Shown here piece by piece: positions 41,905 to 54,690 of a DNA stretch of 64,000 nucleotides (its first letter is position 1; every line of letters begins with the position of its first letter). Under the pieces are notes generated by a model. It did no database searches. It worked only from the letters and a program-made list of their open reading frames with translations, and was not told the origin of the DNA. This DNA is from Branchiostoma floridae (lineage: Eukaryota > Chordata > Leptocardii > Amphioxiformes > Branchiostomatidae), in the NCBI RefSeq assembly GCF_000003815.2, contig NC_049990.1, forward strand, positions 14,282,533 through 14,346,532. Reading direction: 5' to 3'. The translations under genes and the position numbers were made by a program.

Positions 41905-42904
41905 TTAAATTGATATCCTTTTATTGGTTGTCAGAGCAAAGTCGTTGTCATCGTCGGCATCATATAGTGGAGACAGCAGCGTTGAAGCGGCGCACAGCTT
42001 CCTTTTCTCTCCCCCGATCACATCGTTTGCCTCAATGGACTTATTCATGTCTTCTTCTGCTTCGCTGTGTTTAATTAAAAAGAAATTGTCACTCACTAAT
42101 GCCAACGTTAATTGTTGTCGTCGCTTTTTATCGTTTCACGATTCATTTACAAGACACACTTAATCATCTCATCAATGCTATGTTTTCGAAGACAAGTCTA
42201 ACACTAAACAAAACAAAGCAATAGCAAATAATAAAATCAGGTAAACAACATTAAGTAGCTGGTCATTTTAACTACTTTATATTAAGAATAGCGTATAATA
42301 AATAATCCTTATGGAAACAGATATCGACGCAAAAATGATCAACATCATCGCAATTCTGTATACATTAAAAAATCAATTTTCATTTACCTATCAACGAGAG
42401 TGTCAGCATACTCCTTGATGTTGACAGCATGCTGAGCCAAAGCCACTATCGCTGCCGTTTTGCCAGCGTCGGGCATTCCGAGTATGTTGTTTTTTTACGA
42501 AGTAGACTCTCTGAACAAAGATGAATTTAAAAGAAGAATAATCATTTTTGAGTACATAATAATAGTCGAATACTGAATTGTTCCTATGTGTTACATTTAA
42601 CCGAAACATTTACTTACAATTAGCCTCATAGACAAAAAGCTTCTATAAACTCTCTATTTAAAATTCTATATTTATTTAATTTAGAAGTGCAGATAGATTA
42701 GGAATGTGAATTCATGAAATAAGTAAGTAAATACAAATGATGTAAAATGAACGTAGACAATGATTCAATGACTAAGGTATGTAATGATAGCATGTTCGTT
42801 TCACCTAATTAACCTTCAGTACCAAAACTGTTTGGTTTTTCCGTTCGTGTTATTTACATAGTTCAGAAGCGCAAGAAAAAAAGATTACTGTTTAACACCT
42901 CACC
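41905..42904 (-). other. Candidate 3' exons of the DUF3987-like gene
   Basis: Two coding-looking segments follow on the minus strand. One near 42480 to 42390 (PDAGKTAAIVALAQHAVNI) ends at a GTAAAT donor but is preceded by a homopolymer frame shift. The other, 42070 to 41905, is acidic and ends in a stop beside AATAAA. They could be the end of the gene at 43 kb. The link is unproven and there are frame problems. Confidence 0.3.
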
Positions 42905-44590
42905 TGTCCTCCGCGGTGCGAAAGGGTCTTCACCTGTCCAAGATGTTGATCTTGCATTGTAAGCATGGTGTCAGCAACTTCCTTCTTCCCTCTGGTCTTG
43001 AAAACGCGTTTCGTCAGAAGATTTTTTACTGACAGGACTCGTCCTGGAACCAATAAGATGCTCCCCGATAGCGTCTGACAACCAAGTTGGTGGTTCGCCG
43101 AGACGTTGAAGCCGACCCAAGGTGTGGCACGTCAGTTGTAGAAGCGGGCTTGCTTGGCACGTCAGTTGCGGAGTTGTCGACCGTCCCGGCATCCTCAATA
43201 TGTCTTCGGCCGTGCCGAAGGCCGGTTTGATGTATGCTATAAGTCACAACGGCCACCGCAGCAGAGACGACTCGTTCTGGGATTACCGTAGGAAGACTAA
43301 GCCCGGTTTCTAAAGAGCTGGAAATCTTGTCCGGCTTCTCAACGGAGTGAAACAAAAGCCAAAGCGCTGCGGTGACTCGCAGGATCTGTCCTTTCCCCTT
43401 ACTGAATAGGGCTGAAAAAAACAAAGCACGCCAATTGTGCATTTCCAGAAAGATCAAAAACAGATAAGCACAAATAAAAACGTAGCAAAGTTCAAACAAT
43501 AATGTCCACAATCCTTTTTTAACAAAGTAAATGTCAGTTCTCGTGACATTTCAAACACCTGTTATAGAATACATGTTCTTAAACATGTTAAAATTACAAC
43601 CAGCTAAATTAAAACGTACAAAAGAATTTTGCATTGATCAAAATATGTGATCATTTCACTAATTCTGATGCATTCTTCTCAAATGTACTTTTACACGTGT
43701 ATCAAAGAGCTGTACTCACAACACATCAAGTTGTCCTCGAGCATCATCTTCCTGATATTCTCTTGGAAGGTGTCATATGTTCTCTCCAGGGCAGACTCTA
43801 GGCCTTCTTCCACCTCAAACATCGTTACATCGCCCTCCGCGCTATCCGCTGTCTTCTCATTATCCCGTTTGTGCTTGATGACAGCAAACAATGCATCAAC
43901 TAATGAAAGACAACATTTTATATACATTCACATTATCTAAAGATTCAGCCATTTATCCAGTAAATGGAGGTGCACATACTATATTCCAATGATAGTGAAA
44001 TATACTATTTCACAGGCTCAGAATTCACCAACAACAGTTTCTAAATAGACTGAGGTATTCTCAGAGAAACGTTTAAAACACCTGTAATGGAACTCCTGTT
44101 CCATGTTCGAACACCAGTTCTAAAACATGTTGACATCATTACCATTTGCAGTAAAACACTTAAACACATTTTGTACATTGATTTAAAGTAGGCTGACAAA
44201 TAACTACGTTGCTCCGTTTGAGGAAGCCAATCAGCATTATAACCTAATACTAGTACCTGTTTTTGCCTCCCTACCATTTTGTGTAAATACATATGGAGAA
44301 GTTAAAATAAAATAAAATAAAATACAAGAAGTCTACTGCAAAGACAAAAGACTCACCAAGGAGCATCCTAAACTCCTCATACACTTCCTTCCGCCCATCC
44401 TGCCCGGCCTTGAGCTTCAGAGATTGGTACGTTCCCAATACTGGCTTAGGTATAGCCAATAAGAATCGCGAAGACAGCCCTCGCTCAATGTTAGAGTGCT
44501 GGCTCATCACGCCATACATCACGTCTGGTTGACAGAAACCCAGCAGGTTTAGTGCAGTCCTGTCCATCTCAAAATTTGCGTTCCCCATCA
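42905..44590 (-). CDS. DUF3987-like (primase/helicase-type) protein, partial gene
   Basis: Three exons join in phase on the minus strand: 44590-44357 (after TTGAATAG, before GTGAGT), 43899-43720 (before GTGAGT) and one from 43411 (after TTTTTTTCAG). They read ALNLLGFCQPDVMYGVMSQ, SNIERGLSSRFLLAIPKPV, and after the third join SKGKGQILRVTAALWLLFH. This pattern (GF-x-QP...GL-x-x-R...PKP...A-R/K-G-Q-x-L-R) resembles DUF3987 proteins, linked to primase/helicase modules of mobile DNA. The third exon's frame reaches TAA at 43026; alternatively another frame continues to a GTGAGG donor at 42904. The 5' end is unknown. It may be a host gene or a domesticated mobile-element gene. Confidence 0.55.
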
Positions 44591-44729
44591 CTATTCAAAG
44601 ATGAAATAAAAATAAAAGAAATATCAAGTCAAGCCATTTAATTAAATATATTTATATATTTTACGAACATTGTATTTAATGGTTAAGATTTGAAAAAGAA
44701 GTTTCTGAAATGGTGGCTATATTCTTCTC

Positions 44730-45560
44730 CACGAGGGCCTCCATGTCTCCTTGCATGCTGGTTTCGGCTGTGAATTTCGATGCACTGACACTGTAAAGAA
44801 AAGGCCGCGGTGACGCAATTCTTTTTTCACACCAATAGGGATCGTGTTTGTCATGCGTGACCTACAATCAATACAGGAGAAGGCTATCACATAAGGCAAA
44901 CTGATCAAAAAAGGTGAACCCTATGATGATGATATAGATGGCAGAAGCAAATTTCTAAACTTACAAGAAAGAAAGGCATACATGGTTTATTTAAGATAAT
45001 ATTATGTACATGTATGCCATTCAAGTAATCACCTGGCATCGGCCAAGTCGTACATAATCGTAACAACTTTTTTACTTTGTTTCTCAATGTTCTCTGGGTC
45101 CCTTTGCTCGTCTGTCCTGGTTTTGCTGCCCAGCAGGATGTCCCAAATCCCAGGTGCGTGCTTATTTGCGACGACTTCCATACGGTCTGGGCCGTACAGC
45201 TGGAAGTCCTTGTCAATAACATGTGCTCTATATATAACCAGCCGAACGTCCTTTCCTGCAAAAAGATAAAGCTTTATTCATACATGTACAGTAAATGTAG
45301 TATTGCATGTTAATTTCGATTAACAACTCTAACCAATCATACAGCTGCCCATTATGAGTTTTAACATCAATCACAATAAATCGCGCCAATCCTGTCTGTA
45401 AACTGAACTGCATATGTTTCAAAACAGTCATATGGGGTGTTTTTTTTTTCTTTCAGGTCTACTCGAGGCGGTTGGAAAAATCCACAGCAAAAACTAGTCT
45501 GATGCCGCCAAAGGGAAGACAGTTATCATGTCCCATGGTGCTGTAATTTTGGTACAGGCT
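44730..45560. repeat. Segmental duplication, copy A
   Basis: Partner of 35900 to 36740; same orientation, about 8.8 kb apart. Confidence 0.8.
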
Positions 45561-45943
45561 GTTAAGCAAATGATAAAATACACAGTGTTGCGCATTGCTT
45601 CCTGCATCCCATCCTAATTTTTTGTAGATTGATTCATTGATGGAATTTGCATTGGACACAGCTAATAAGGCTCTGACTTTCAGTCTGACAATAAATGCAA
45701 ATTGAGGGAAAATTGTAATAAAGATGTGACAGGAATACTGTAAAGAAAACAATCTCTAGATAATCTTGAGTTAAGAAATTATACAAGTCAACTTGAGCAT
45801 TGTGTTCCAATAATTTTCTACAAACCATTGAGCATGATAGGCTTCACTTCACATTGAAACAGCACAGGATCTAGGAGAGATGTCAGCGGGCCCTTAGAAA
45901 TGTGGATGTTTTCTTTGTCTCTGACCTCTGAAGCTTTTGATTC
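44740..45943 (-). other. Candidate 5' exons of the DUF3987-like gene
   Basis: Likely exons on the minus strand are 45943-45826 (after CATTACAG; KENIHISKGPLTSLLDPVLF), 45255-45033 (after TTTTTGCAG, before GTGATT; DKDFQLYGPDRMEVVANKH and IMYDLADA) and one starting at 44861. Phases join the second to the third only in the frame reading KKELRHRG, which soon stops, so the model is incomplete. The same pieces recur, decayed, at 35.9 to 38.1 kb. Confidence 0.4.
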
Positions 45944-46702
45944 CTGTAATGAGATTAGATTATATTCAGTTTAGGACAGTATTACATTACTTTTTATAAT
46001 AACATCTAGTTATTGATAACATTATCAATAGTAAGGGATGCAAACAGCAATGTACTCAAATAGTGTTATCATGTTGTAAACATACACTTATAATGGCATA
46101 TATGGTACCTAAGGTCAGGCTGATCATGGTGCTACTACTCCTGCCTGCGCAAAAGGGTTCACTGAACCCGCATCCATTCTGGCTCCGCATGCACGGCAGG
46201 TTGCCCCTTACACAGTTGAGGTGTTTGCTGGCCGAGGTGTACTCGCAAACGTAGCAGCTGTCTCTCTGCAACTTCATGGTCTTGTTCTTTTGTGGGCAGT
46301 TCGTTTAACTGGATCCACCTGTCGTTCACCGCATCCTCGTTAGAACGACAACTTTGCCACAAAGTAATTCGGCTTAACAAGTAAAAAGTCGTTGACGACG
46401 TCTTCGTAGATGGCCTTCATGCTGTTAAATAACCAACATTGGACGTCTAGAGTAGCTTGTATGAGGTGGCAAGCCCGTCAGGATGATGCCAATATCAGTC
46501 TGGTAATATCGGTGTTGCTCTACATACCAATAACAAATTTGAAGTGGTAGCTACTGGCAGCTCCTTGTCCTGCTTCTGTCCCTCTTCCCGTACGCTTCTC
46601 GTTCCTCTATTTTTCAAGCAACTTCTTATTCTACCGCACGTCTGTCTTTCCCTTCTTTTTTTTCTAACTTTTGTGCTTGTCTTCGTTTTCTTTATCCCCT
46701 CC

Positions 46703-47620
46703 TCATTTCTCTTGTTTTTCCTTACCCTTTGTTCTTGTCGGTCTTTCCCTCTTTTTCTCGACTAGTTTATGGAGAACGTCTTCCGCAGTGAAAAATCGTG
46801 CTGTTTTTAAAGCTTTGGATACTTTTGTCATCACTGCTACCTGTGGTGGAACTAGTAGGTCTAAGCGGTTGACTGGGATCATTCTGCCAACCAAGGCGTT
46901 GACGCATGGTTGGTCGCATACCTGGCACCAAGGTGTCTTGCAGGGCCGGCATGATGGTGCGTGTGTGACTTTTGAAGGCTGTTGTTGTTCATCCTTGGAT
47001 GTTGAAGGAATATCGATATCTACCACTGGCTCTCCCACGGCCAACCATCCCCTGCTAACTGCATCCTTATTGCAAGGAAACAGTCCTGGTAACTCAAAGC
47101 CTTTCTTCACCGTTGTCATTGTAAAAGACTTCTCATAAGCGGCTTTCAAAACCTTACTTATGTTTATCTTACTGAGCTGGAAGGCCGCGTTTTCATACAT
47201 TAATCCTTACATTAATACATTTATTCTACCGAGGGTGTCTTTGAGGCTGCTGAACCACGCCATATCCAGTGGCTTTAAAAAATGCAATGTTTGGGGAGAA
47301 AGGCCCAGTACAGTAGGATAATGTTTCCATTTATAGCAGTTTGGATGGTCTTAACCGAAAGATGGGCCTCGCACTGATCCAGGAGCAACAGGATGGGTCG
47401 TTCTTTTGTCACACTGGAAATGTAAGTTACAGAACAATTTATCAAACAGCTGCTTGTCCATAAACCCTATGGAGACGGCATGGATTGTGTACATTAATTT
47501 GCGTGCATATTTAACCTGTTTCGTCGCAGTTCTCAATGGCTTCTTCCGTAAATCTCCCCGGGAAGCGCCTCAATCCTATATAGAACGGTTTTTTTTTAAT
47601 TCCTGGGGCCAAGGGGGGCT
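46703..47620 (-). pseudogene. pogo/Jerky-type DDE_1 transposase remnant
   Basis: The minus strand reads RPILLLLDQCEAHLS (second catalytic Asp region), IILLYWAFLPK, then in another frame LKPLDMAWFSSLKDTLG and, at 47200 to 46703, VLKAAYEKSFTMTTVKKGFE followed by LPGLFPCNKDAV. The order matches the C-terminal half of DDE_1 (pogo/Tigger/Jerky) transposases. The last 165 codons are open but the upstream part has frameshifts. The N-terminal DNA-binding domain was not found. Confidence 0.75.
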
Positions 47621-47719
47621 CTTTTGACCCCCCCCCCCTTCGTAATTCCAACATGGCTTAAAATACGACCACGAAATTTTGAGGGGATGAAGTACTAGCA
47701 AAGTTTTATATTTTCTGTA

Positions 47720-47734
47720 ATGTTGGTATCTTTT
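47720..47734. repeat. Target-site duplication of minus-strand LINE, 3' side
   Basis: AATGTTGGTATCTTT, identical to 50684 to 50698. Confidence 0.9.
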
Positions 47735-50683
47735 TTTTTAATTTTTTTTTTAACAATCTTTATTCAAGATTCAAAAATACAGTACATTAAACAACTGAAA
47801 TACATTAACATTACACAAAACAACGAATGAGTACACACACACACGCATACTAGACCTATATAACATTCTACCAACGGTATTAACAATATACCTTTTCTAG
47901 TTCTCTCCATTTTCTACTATGAATGGCTAACTTATTTTTTCTCTTAGATATATTTTCTTCTATTGATATAAAATATATGACAAAAGAGACAAAACCGTCA
48001 ATCGATATAGCTGAAGAATAGCGATTTTTGAAAATGTAGACTTTACCCAGTAAAACAATGAGGTTTGATATGACGGGTGCTTCTTCCCTAAGATCCCCCA
48101 ACAGAATGTTTAATGGATCGTCCACATTTAAATGGAGTCCTGTACTGTGATTGAACCACTTCTGTACACTCTTCCAAAATAAGAATACTTTTGTACAGTT
48201 CCAAAAAAGGTGTTTTGCTGTTTCTTCTTCTTCTCCACACAGGGAGCACATTGGAGAGGCTTTTATTTTCCAGATATTTAACATTCTGTTTGTGGCAAGA
48301 AATTTGTGTAACAATTTTAATTGAAAACTTCTTGTAGGGGGATCTATGGTGATTTTGTAAGTTAAGAGGAACACTTTCTTCCATGGTATTATTGCATTTA
48401 AATCATCTTCCCAATATGACATTGTATTTCTTGGATAATCATTTAAATTGTTTTTTTCCATGAAAAAATTATAAACCTTTTTGTTAATTTTGGTTCCTCT
48501 TAACCACTCATAATTTCGTAACATAGGTCTACATGGAATGTCTAAGTCATTAATTGCATTGCTGTATTCTGATTTGCAGAACTGTGAAACTACTGATATC
48601 AATCTATTGTAAACAAATTCTGAAGTAATTACATTAAATTTCAAAACTTATTCTTTATATGACAACATTTTTTTATCACCATCTAACACATCATGAACAA
48701 ACAAAATACCGTGGTCTAGCATATCCTGCCATAAGAAAGGTTTATGGTTTATCTTAAAATTCGAGTTATACCACAGGACATGTGATTGTGATTCAGTCTC
48801 GGGGGGGGTTAAACTGGAATGCCAGCCAAGCTGATAGTACATCTCTGAAAAATACACTAACACAATGGAACTCTAACTTAAGAAACATGTCAATTTTCAT
48901 TACGTCATTATCTATTTGAATAAATGGAAATAACCCTTTTTCAAAGACAACATGTGTGTTTGACAGAAGCTTAGAGCAAAACCAGTGAGTATTATGATAT
49001 AGTTTTGGTACCCATGATGCCTTCAATGAAGCGTTAAATGCACATAGATTAATAAGTCCTAATCCTCCACATTCACGTAAATTATATAATACCTTTCTCT
49101 TCACCCTCTCCGGACCATTGTTCCAAATGAATTTAAATATTCTTCTTTCGTACTGTTGAAAAAATGTATGGTCTGGTGAGGGTAGAACAAGGAACATGTG
49201 AGAAAAAAGGGACACTACCAAAGAGTTAATTATTGCAATTTTTCCGTACAATGATAACAATCTACCCCTCCATGGCTGTAATGAGGAGTCAAGCTTCATA
49301 AGACATTTAGTACAATTAATAGAAACTATTAGATTCATTCTTATTGGAACATGTGTTCCTAGCATATCGAATGGTCCATCAGTCCAATCCACTGGGTATT
49401 GACATGGAAATCTAAAATCAGTGCCTTTAAGGGACCCGATTCTAATTATATTACACTTTCCATAATTGGGTGTAAGGCCCGAGAGTTTACTGAAGTGATT
49501 TAGATCACTGGTTAATGCGTTCAGTGAGACAGGTGTAGGTTCTAATGCAAAATTTGTGTCATCAGCATACTGGGCCAATTTTGTTTCTATCTCATTTGTT
49601 ACGAGACCTTTGATGTTTGTGTTACTCCTGATTCTAATAGCTAGTAATTCGACAGCCACAATAAAAAGATAGGGTGAAAGAGGGCATCCTTGTCTTACCC
49701 CTCTCTGGGGATGGAAAGGTTCTGACAAATTTCCATAATTGACAATCCTACTAGAGATATTGCTATAAAGAACTTGCAACCATTTGACAAAGGGGAGTTT
49801 CCAAAGTTGAAGAACTGCAATGCCTTTAAGATAAAGTCCCACCTAATGCGGTCAAATGCCTTTTCATAGTCGGTTACAAAAATTATTCCTGGTAAATTCT
49901 CTTCTTCATATTTTTCAATGATCTCCAAGATTCTGCGAATGCCATCTCCAATGTATCGTTTCTGCATAAAACCGGTCTGGTCACTTTCTATAATGTTATG
50001 TAGCACTTTACACATTCTCTTCGCTAAACATTTGGACAGAATCCGAACATCACATGTTAATAAAGTTAAGGGGCGCCAGTTCGTTAATATGGATGGGTCT
50101 TTATCTTTACCGTTCGAATCTTTCTTTAAAAGTAATGATATTACTCCCTCTCTCTGAGTTCCTGAAAGCTGACCTTGTTTGTATGCATGATTTAAGCAAT
50201 CTAACAAAGGAGATTTTATGTTCTCAAAAATACATAGTAGAATTCTACAGGGATGCCATCTTGTCCTGGCGTTTTTCCTTTTTTAAAAGACTTAATCGCA
50301 TTCTTTAATTCAACTTCTGAAATAAGGCCCTCACATTCTTGACTCTGTACATCAGACAGACGTTTAGGATAGTCACCAGGGAAGAAGTCTTCACACAATT
50401 CCTCCGTAAGAGGATCGGGAGTTTCTTGGAACGAATAGAGCGCAGAGAAATACTCAGTTTCTATTTTAACAATATCGGCAGGATCGGTGTAAATATGTCC
50501 ATCAGTATTTCTTAACTTCAATATATTTTTCCTTGCATAATTTCTATGTTCCAAGTTTAGGAAATATTTCGAGCAACGTTCCCCTGATTCCATCCATTTA
50601 CACCTTGATAAGAATCTTAGTCTCCCCGTCTTTTCACAATAAATCCTTTCCAATTCTTTTTGCTTACACTCGTAATTTTCAAG
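47735..50683 (-). mobile_element. L1/Tx1-like LINE, 5' truncated
   Basis: It is bounded by a perfect 15-bp duplication. The minus strand ends with AATAAAG and an A-rich tail directly against the 3' duplication. Coding begins abruptly at the 5' duplication, inside ORF2 between endonuclease and RT. Confidence 0.92.
47880..50683 (-). pseudogene. LINE ORF2 fragment: reverse transcriptase and C-terminal zinc-finger
   Basis: Order on the minus strand: a pre-RT segment (RLRFLSRCKWMESGERCSKY), GKTPGQDGIPVEFY, NWRPLTLLTCDVRILSK, QTGFMQKRYIGDGI, VTDYEKAFDRIRWDF, RQGCPLSPYLF, YADDTNFAL, and a C-terminal CSLCGEEEETAKHLFWNC element. Frame breaks occur near 50215, 49740 and 48810 (a run of G), with an in-frame stop at about 48650. 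It cannot make a full protein. Confidence 0.88.
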
Positions 50684-50698
50684 AATGTTGGTATCTTT
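50684..50698. repeat. Target-site duplication of minus-strand LINE, 5' side
   Basis: Matches 47720 to 47734 exactly. Confidence 0.9.
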
Positions 50699-51749
50699 AT
50701 GAAGTAATGTGAAGAAATTATTTTTGGCAAATCACGTACTGCTGGCACGCAATACATTCTGATTCTGTATACATGTACTACAGAAAGTCGTCTGACACAC
50801 ACATCCCAGATTCATGAAATGGCATAAGCATGTTTATCTTTCGATAATTATTTCCTGATAGTAGAATATTAGATACCGATGGATTTAGAAGTTAAAGTAG
50901 CGGCATCACATTTGTCACGATGAAAGCATTAATAAATAGTTTGAATAACATGGGACTGGGGTTAAAACATTGCCTTACACCACATCGGATAAGCCGTTCT
51001 CTACCCTAACTGCGTAGTTAACATTTCAATACATAGATCTCAATACATTGAAAAAGTTCCCATTGATGCCATAATCTAATAATTTCTAGAATAACCCATC
51101 ACGCCATACACTATCAAATGCTTTTTTCATGTCAACAAAACAAACAAATAATTTACCTTTCTTTCTGCGTGTATATTCATCAATAAGAATAAAAACGTTG
51201 TCGGCGGTTCGGCACTTCTTTCTAAAGCCAAACTGTGTGTCGGCTAATAGATTATTGTTTTCTACAAAGTTTTGTAACCTAGTATTTAATAAAAGTGTAA
51301 ACGATTTTGACAGACAACTGGGAAGAGCTATTCCTCTGTAATTATCAACGTTGGACTTAACCTTATCACCAGATTTAAAGATTGGAGTAAGAATGCTTGT
51401 GTTCCAATTAAGCGGAAATGTGCCTTCAGTAAGGATAGTGTTGAAAAGATTTAACAATGACAGCCTTAGAATTTGATCCATGTTTTAGCATGTTGTTTGA
51501 AATTGAATCTATGCCACAGGCTTTTCCAGTTTTTAATTGTTTTAGACCAACTAAAATCTCTTTTGCTGTAAAGGGAACGTCTAGCAAAGTGGATGAATTT
51601 TCATTAAACTGTTCTAACCGTTCAGTGATTATATTTTCGAAATCTGTGTTGAAATGTTTTTTGTTAGGTCATTCAACCCTTTGAAATGTTCTGTCCTTTT
51701 ATTATTGGTGATATTAGGGTCTGTAGCATTTTTTTTTATTTTCCCGTTA

Positions 51750-51782
51750 GGCCACACCAGTTTATTTCCTTGGTTCACGGAT
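51750..51782 (+). repeat. TIR, left
   Basis: 33-bp terminal inverted repeat. Confidence 0.88.
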
Positions 51783-51909
51783 TTTTCAACAAAAAAAAAA
51801 TGGGGCGAGAGGGCTAAAAAAATAAATAAAAATAGGCATTTGAGACTACGGTATCATTTAAAAATGTCAAAGAAAGACAGAAGGATGTCATCTTCAAGTA
51901 CTTTTTACT

Positions 51910-52446
51910 GAATGTTTTATTTGCAAAATCATGCCCGAGGGCTAATTGCATACACAATCTCAAGAACTAAGAGAGGTAAGTACATAAAACTAGTGTATAA
52001 TCAATGAATACTATTGTCGGGTTTGACTTCTTCTTTGAAGGCAGTGGTTAATGAACTGTCCCACGTTCTGTATGATGGTGGGATTTTGAGCTTTTAGTAA
52101 AAATGTAGTCTTTTGGTGATCATTTAGGTGATAAAAGCTACTGTTTGAAATAATGTTTTTCTTTCGGTTTCATAGTGGGTACACTGACTGATAAAATGTG
52201 TTTCATTTTCCACTGCATTCATTGGGCAATATGTACACAATCTCTCGTGGACTTGGAGCTTTTTATAGCGGCCCCTTTCTATTTCTAACGGATGTGCGCT
52301 TGTTCTTATCTTACATATGGCTGATCTTTCAATAAACTCATTATGATATAGATAATTTTCCATCACGTATTCGGATTTAACACTTTTTACTTGCACTCAC
52401 ACATGGCTAGCAAAACATGTCATAGAAAAACAGAACTGTGTCAACA
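51910..52446 (-). mobile_element. LINE 3' fragment nested in DNA transposon
   Basis: It is flanked by TCAAGTACTTTTTACT at 51894 to 51909 and 52447 to 52462, a perfect 16-bp duplication. The minus strand encodes a LINE C-terminal segment (52396 to 52124: SAHPLEIERGRY, ERLCTYC, ENETHFISQC). The 3' end has AATAAA but no long poly(A). Confidence 0.75.
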
Positions 52447-52766
52447 TCAAGTACTTTTTACTTAAGATATTTATATATAGACATGGGTGTTTTGAGATCT
52501 GAGTGAGCTGTAGTTGTCATTACTATTAGGATCTGATGATGTAGGCAAACTTTTTGTGAAAATATCTCCAAAAGTTTCATCTCCCTTGACCAGCTGTACC
52601 ACATCAGATATTTTGTTGCTTCCATGGTAAATTTTGACCATTACAAAATGTGTGTGCACATGTACAGGCTCCATGCTTCATCTGTTTGAAAGAAAAAAAA
52701 AATGATTTAGTATGTTGATAATTGATAAAAATTTTTGTACACTGGCAAAGTATGTTGTAACTAGAG

Positions 52767-52800
52767 TTCGGGGACCTCATACCTCCATGAAATATTTATC
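52767..52800. repeat. Fragment of the dispersed repeat seen at 13.9 kb
   Basis: AGTTCGGGGACCTCATACCT and the following ATGAAATATT closely match the sequence at about 13939. Confidence 0.5.
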
Positions 52801-54110
52801 GTTATTTTGTGGATGGTATGTATGTTTATAGTCGGTTGTATTTGAGAGTAATGGTTATATAATATAAATGTTATGGGAAAGTAGTGGTGTATTTATTTAA
52901 TGACACAGAGGATGTCCATCTGATTAGTAATTATCAAAATGTGACACTTAATTGTGTAATGTGCGTTTAAGAGGTCGACGGCATATGGTAGCGTGGTGTT
53001 CCTTAAGCTTGGTGTTTGGCATTTAAAATGTCTAAGGTTGTCAGCATTATTGAGGTTCGACTATGTGCCTCAGAGCTGTGTGGTGGGAGGACGTCGGGAA
53101 ACTCAGAAAGAAGAAGGGATGTGGCCAACTTTAGTCAGATGGTGATTTGATTTTCCACCAATATGTCATAACATCAGCTGTTCACACGGTACAAAAACGA
53201 GATGCACACTTTCCTCTGACAGCCCTACACCAACTGTAAGATGAAGACTTGGCGCCAACCCCGTCTGCTAAAAAACAAGTACCATTGGCTACGAAAGAGA
53301 CAATTAACAACTGTCCCTTATCGTAACAAAATCAGAACATCTGTATCGCCCATAAAACTTCTGACACCCAACCCAGATGAGAGGACCTAATGGCATTTTA
53401 ATCACCATGTCACTCAAATCAGCAGTACAGTATGTGAGACATCCATACCTGTTAAGGATTATAGTTAAATGTACCTCAACTTCTTACAATTATACTTACG
53501 CTTCACATCTCCATGATATCCTAAGCAGACATAAATAAAACTAATTATCATATTAAAAAAACTCGGGGTTCCCCAAACAGCTGTCACCTCACCATCTGCT
53601 TTGAGCTAAGCCCATTAACAAAAACATAAAGCACGATGCCTGTACCAATATATCTCAAATATAGGGTTTGTGACGCAAGTTTGACTCCGTTTCATTTCAC
53701 CAGATTAGCCTGTTTGGAAGTCAGCAACACACATTAATCAGCATGATAGTGTATCATTGTGGAAATTTGCACCTCTAATCAAGTAGCTTCCCCCTCTGTA
53801 TTTTTAACCTCCTTGCTCCAATCAATTCAGGCCAATTTTGAAATATTGAATATATTCAGTTGGCATCAGATGTCTAACATTTTCTTTCTTTTTCTTTCAG
53901 TAGTGACTGCTGCAGTCCTCAGCTGCCACAGAATTGAACCAAAGCCTACTGAAAATCAAACTTTACAGTCAATTAGAAGAACCATTCACACTAATAAACA
54001 TTTTACTCAAACTTCTACTACTGCTTTCACTTCTACATTGTACACACACTAAACCAAATTAAACCTTGCCAAATATTGGTCATATAATTTGCAAAAACTT
54101 ACACTGTTTA

Positions 54111-54346
54111 CACTCAGCTGACCGCAGTATCCGGACCCCACCCGTGCATGCGGTACCCACTCAGCTGACAGCAGTTCATCGAAATCCACCCGTGCATGCG
54201 GTACCCACGCAGCTGACCGCAGTATCCGGGCCCCACCCGTGCATGCGGTATCCACTCAGCTGACCGCAGTATCCGGGCCCCACCCGTGCATGCGGTACCC
54301 ACTCAGCTGACCGCAGTATCCGGACCCCACCCGTGCATGCGGTACC
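54111..54346. repeat. 47-bp minisatellite, five copies
   Basis: Units at 54111, 54158, 54206, 54253 and 54300 (47, 48, 47, 47, 47 bp). Each has CAGCTGAC(C/A)GCAGT, CACCCGTGCATGCGGTA and small palindromes (GCATGC, GGTACC). Short frames through it are artefacts. Confidence 0.95.
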
Positions 54347-54669
54347 CACTCACCCACTCACCATTGCACACTCTAGTCACCACATTACCTCACATTTTAC
54401 TTAAATATCTCAAAATTAAAATGTCTTAAACTTTAAGACATACATGCCCGGGCTATGTCATGAAACACATGTCAGCCATTTACAGAACTCCAACACATTA
54501 TGTCCACCTAATCTCCCTAACATCAATCAGTTATACCTGAATATGCCCTTGGAGTTTACTTCCTAATGTACATGTAGTGTCTGCCAGCACATAGCACAGC
54601 AATTTCACTTAATGTCTTTGTACCAATGGTGTATTTCCACCTCAAGAACGTCTGATTACCTTAAGTACT

Positions 54670-54690
54670 GGAGTAGAGTAGAGTAGAGTA
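54670..54690. repeat. (GAGTA)n microsatellite
   Basis: Four GAGTA-type units inside the DNA transposon. Confidence 0.8.

Noticed and set aside
54111-54346. CRISPR array or coding repeat protein
   Set aside because: Contiguous 47-bp units without spacers; frames on both strands are artefacts of the minisatellite.
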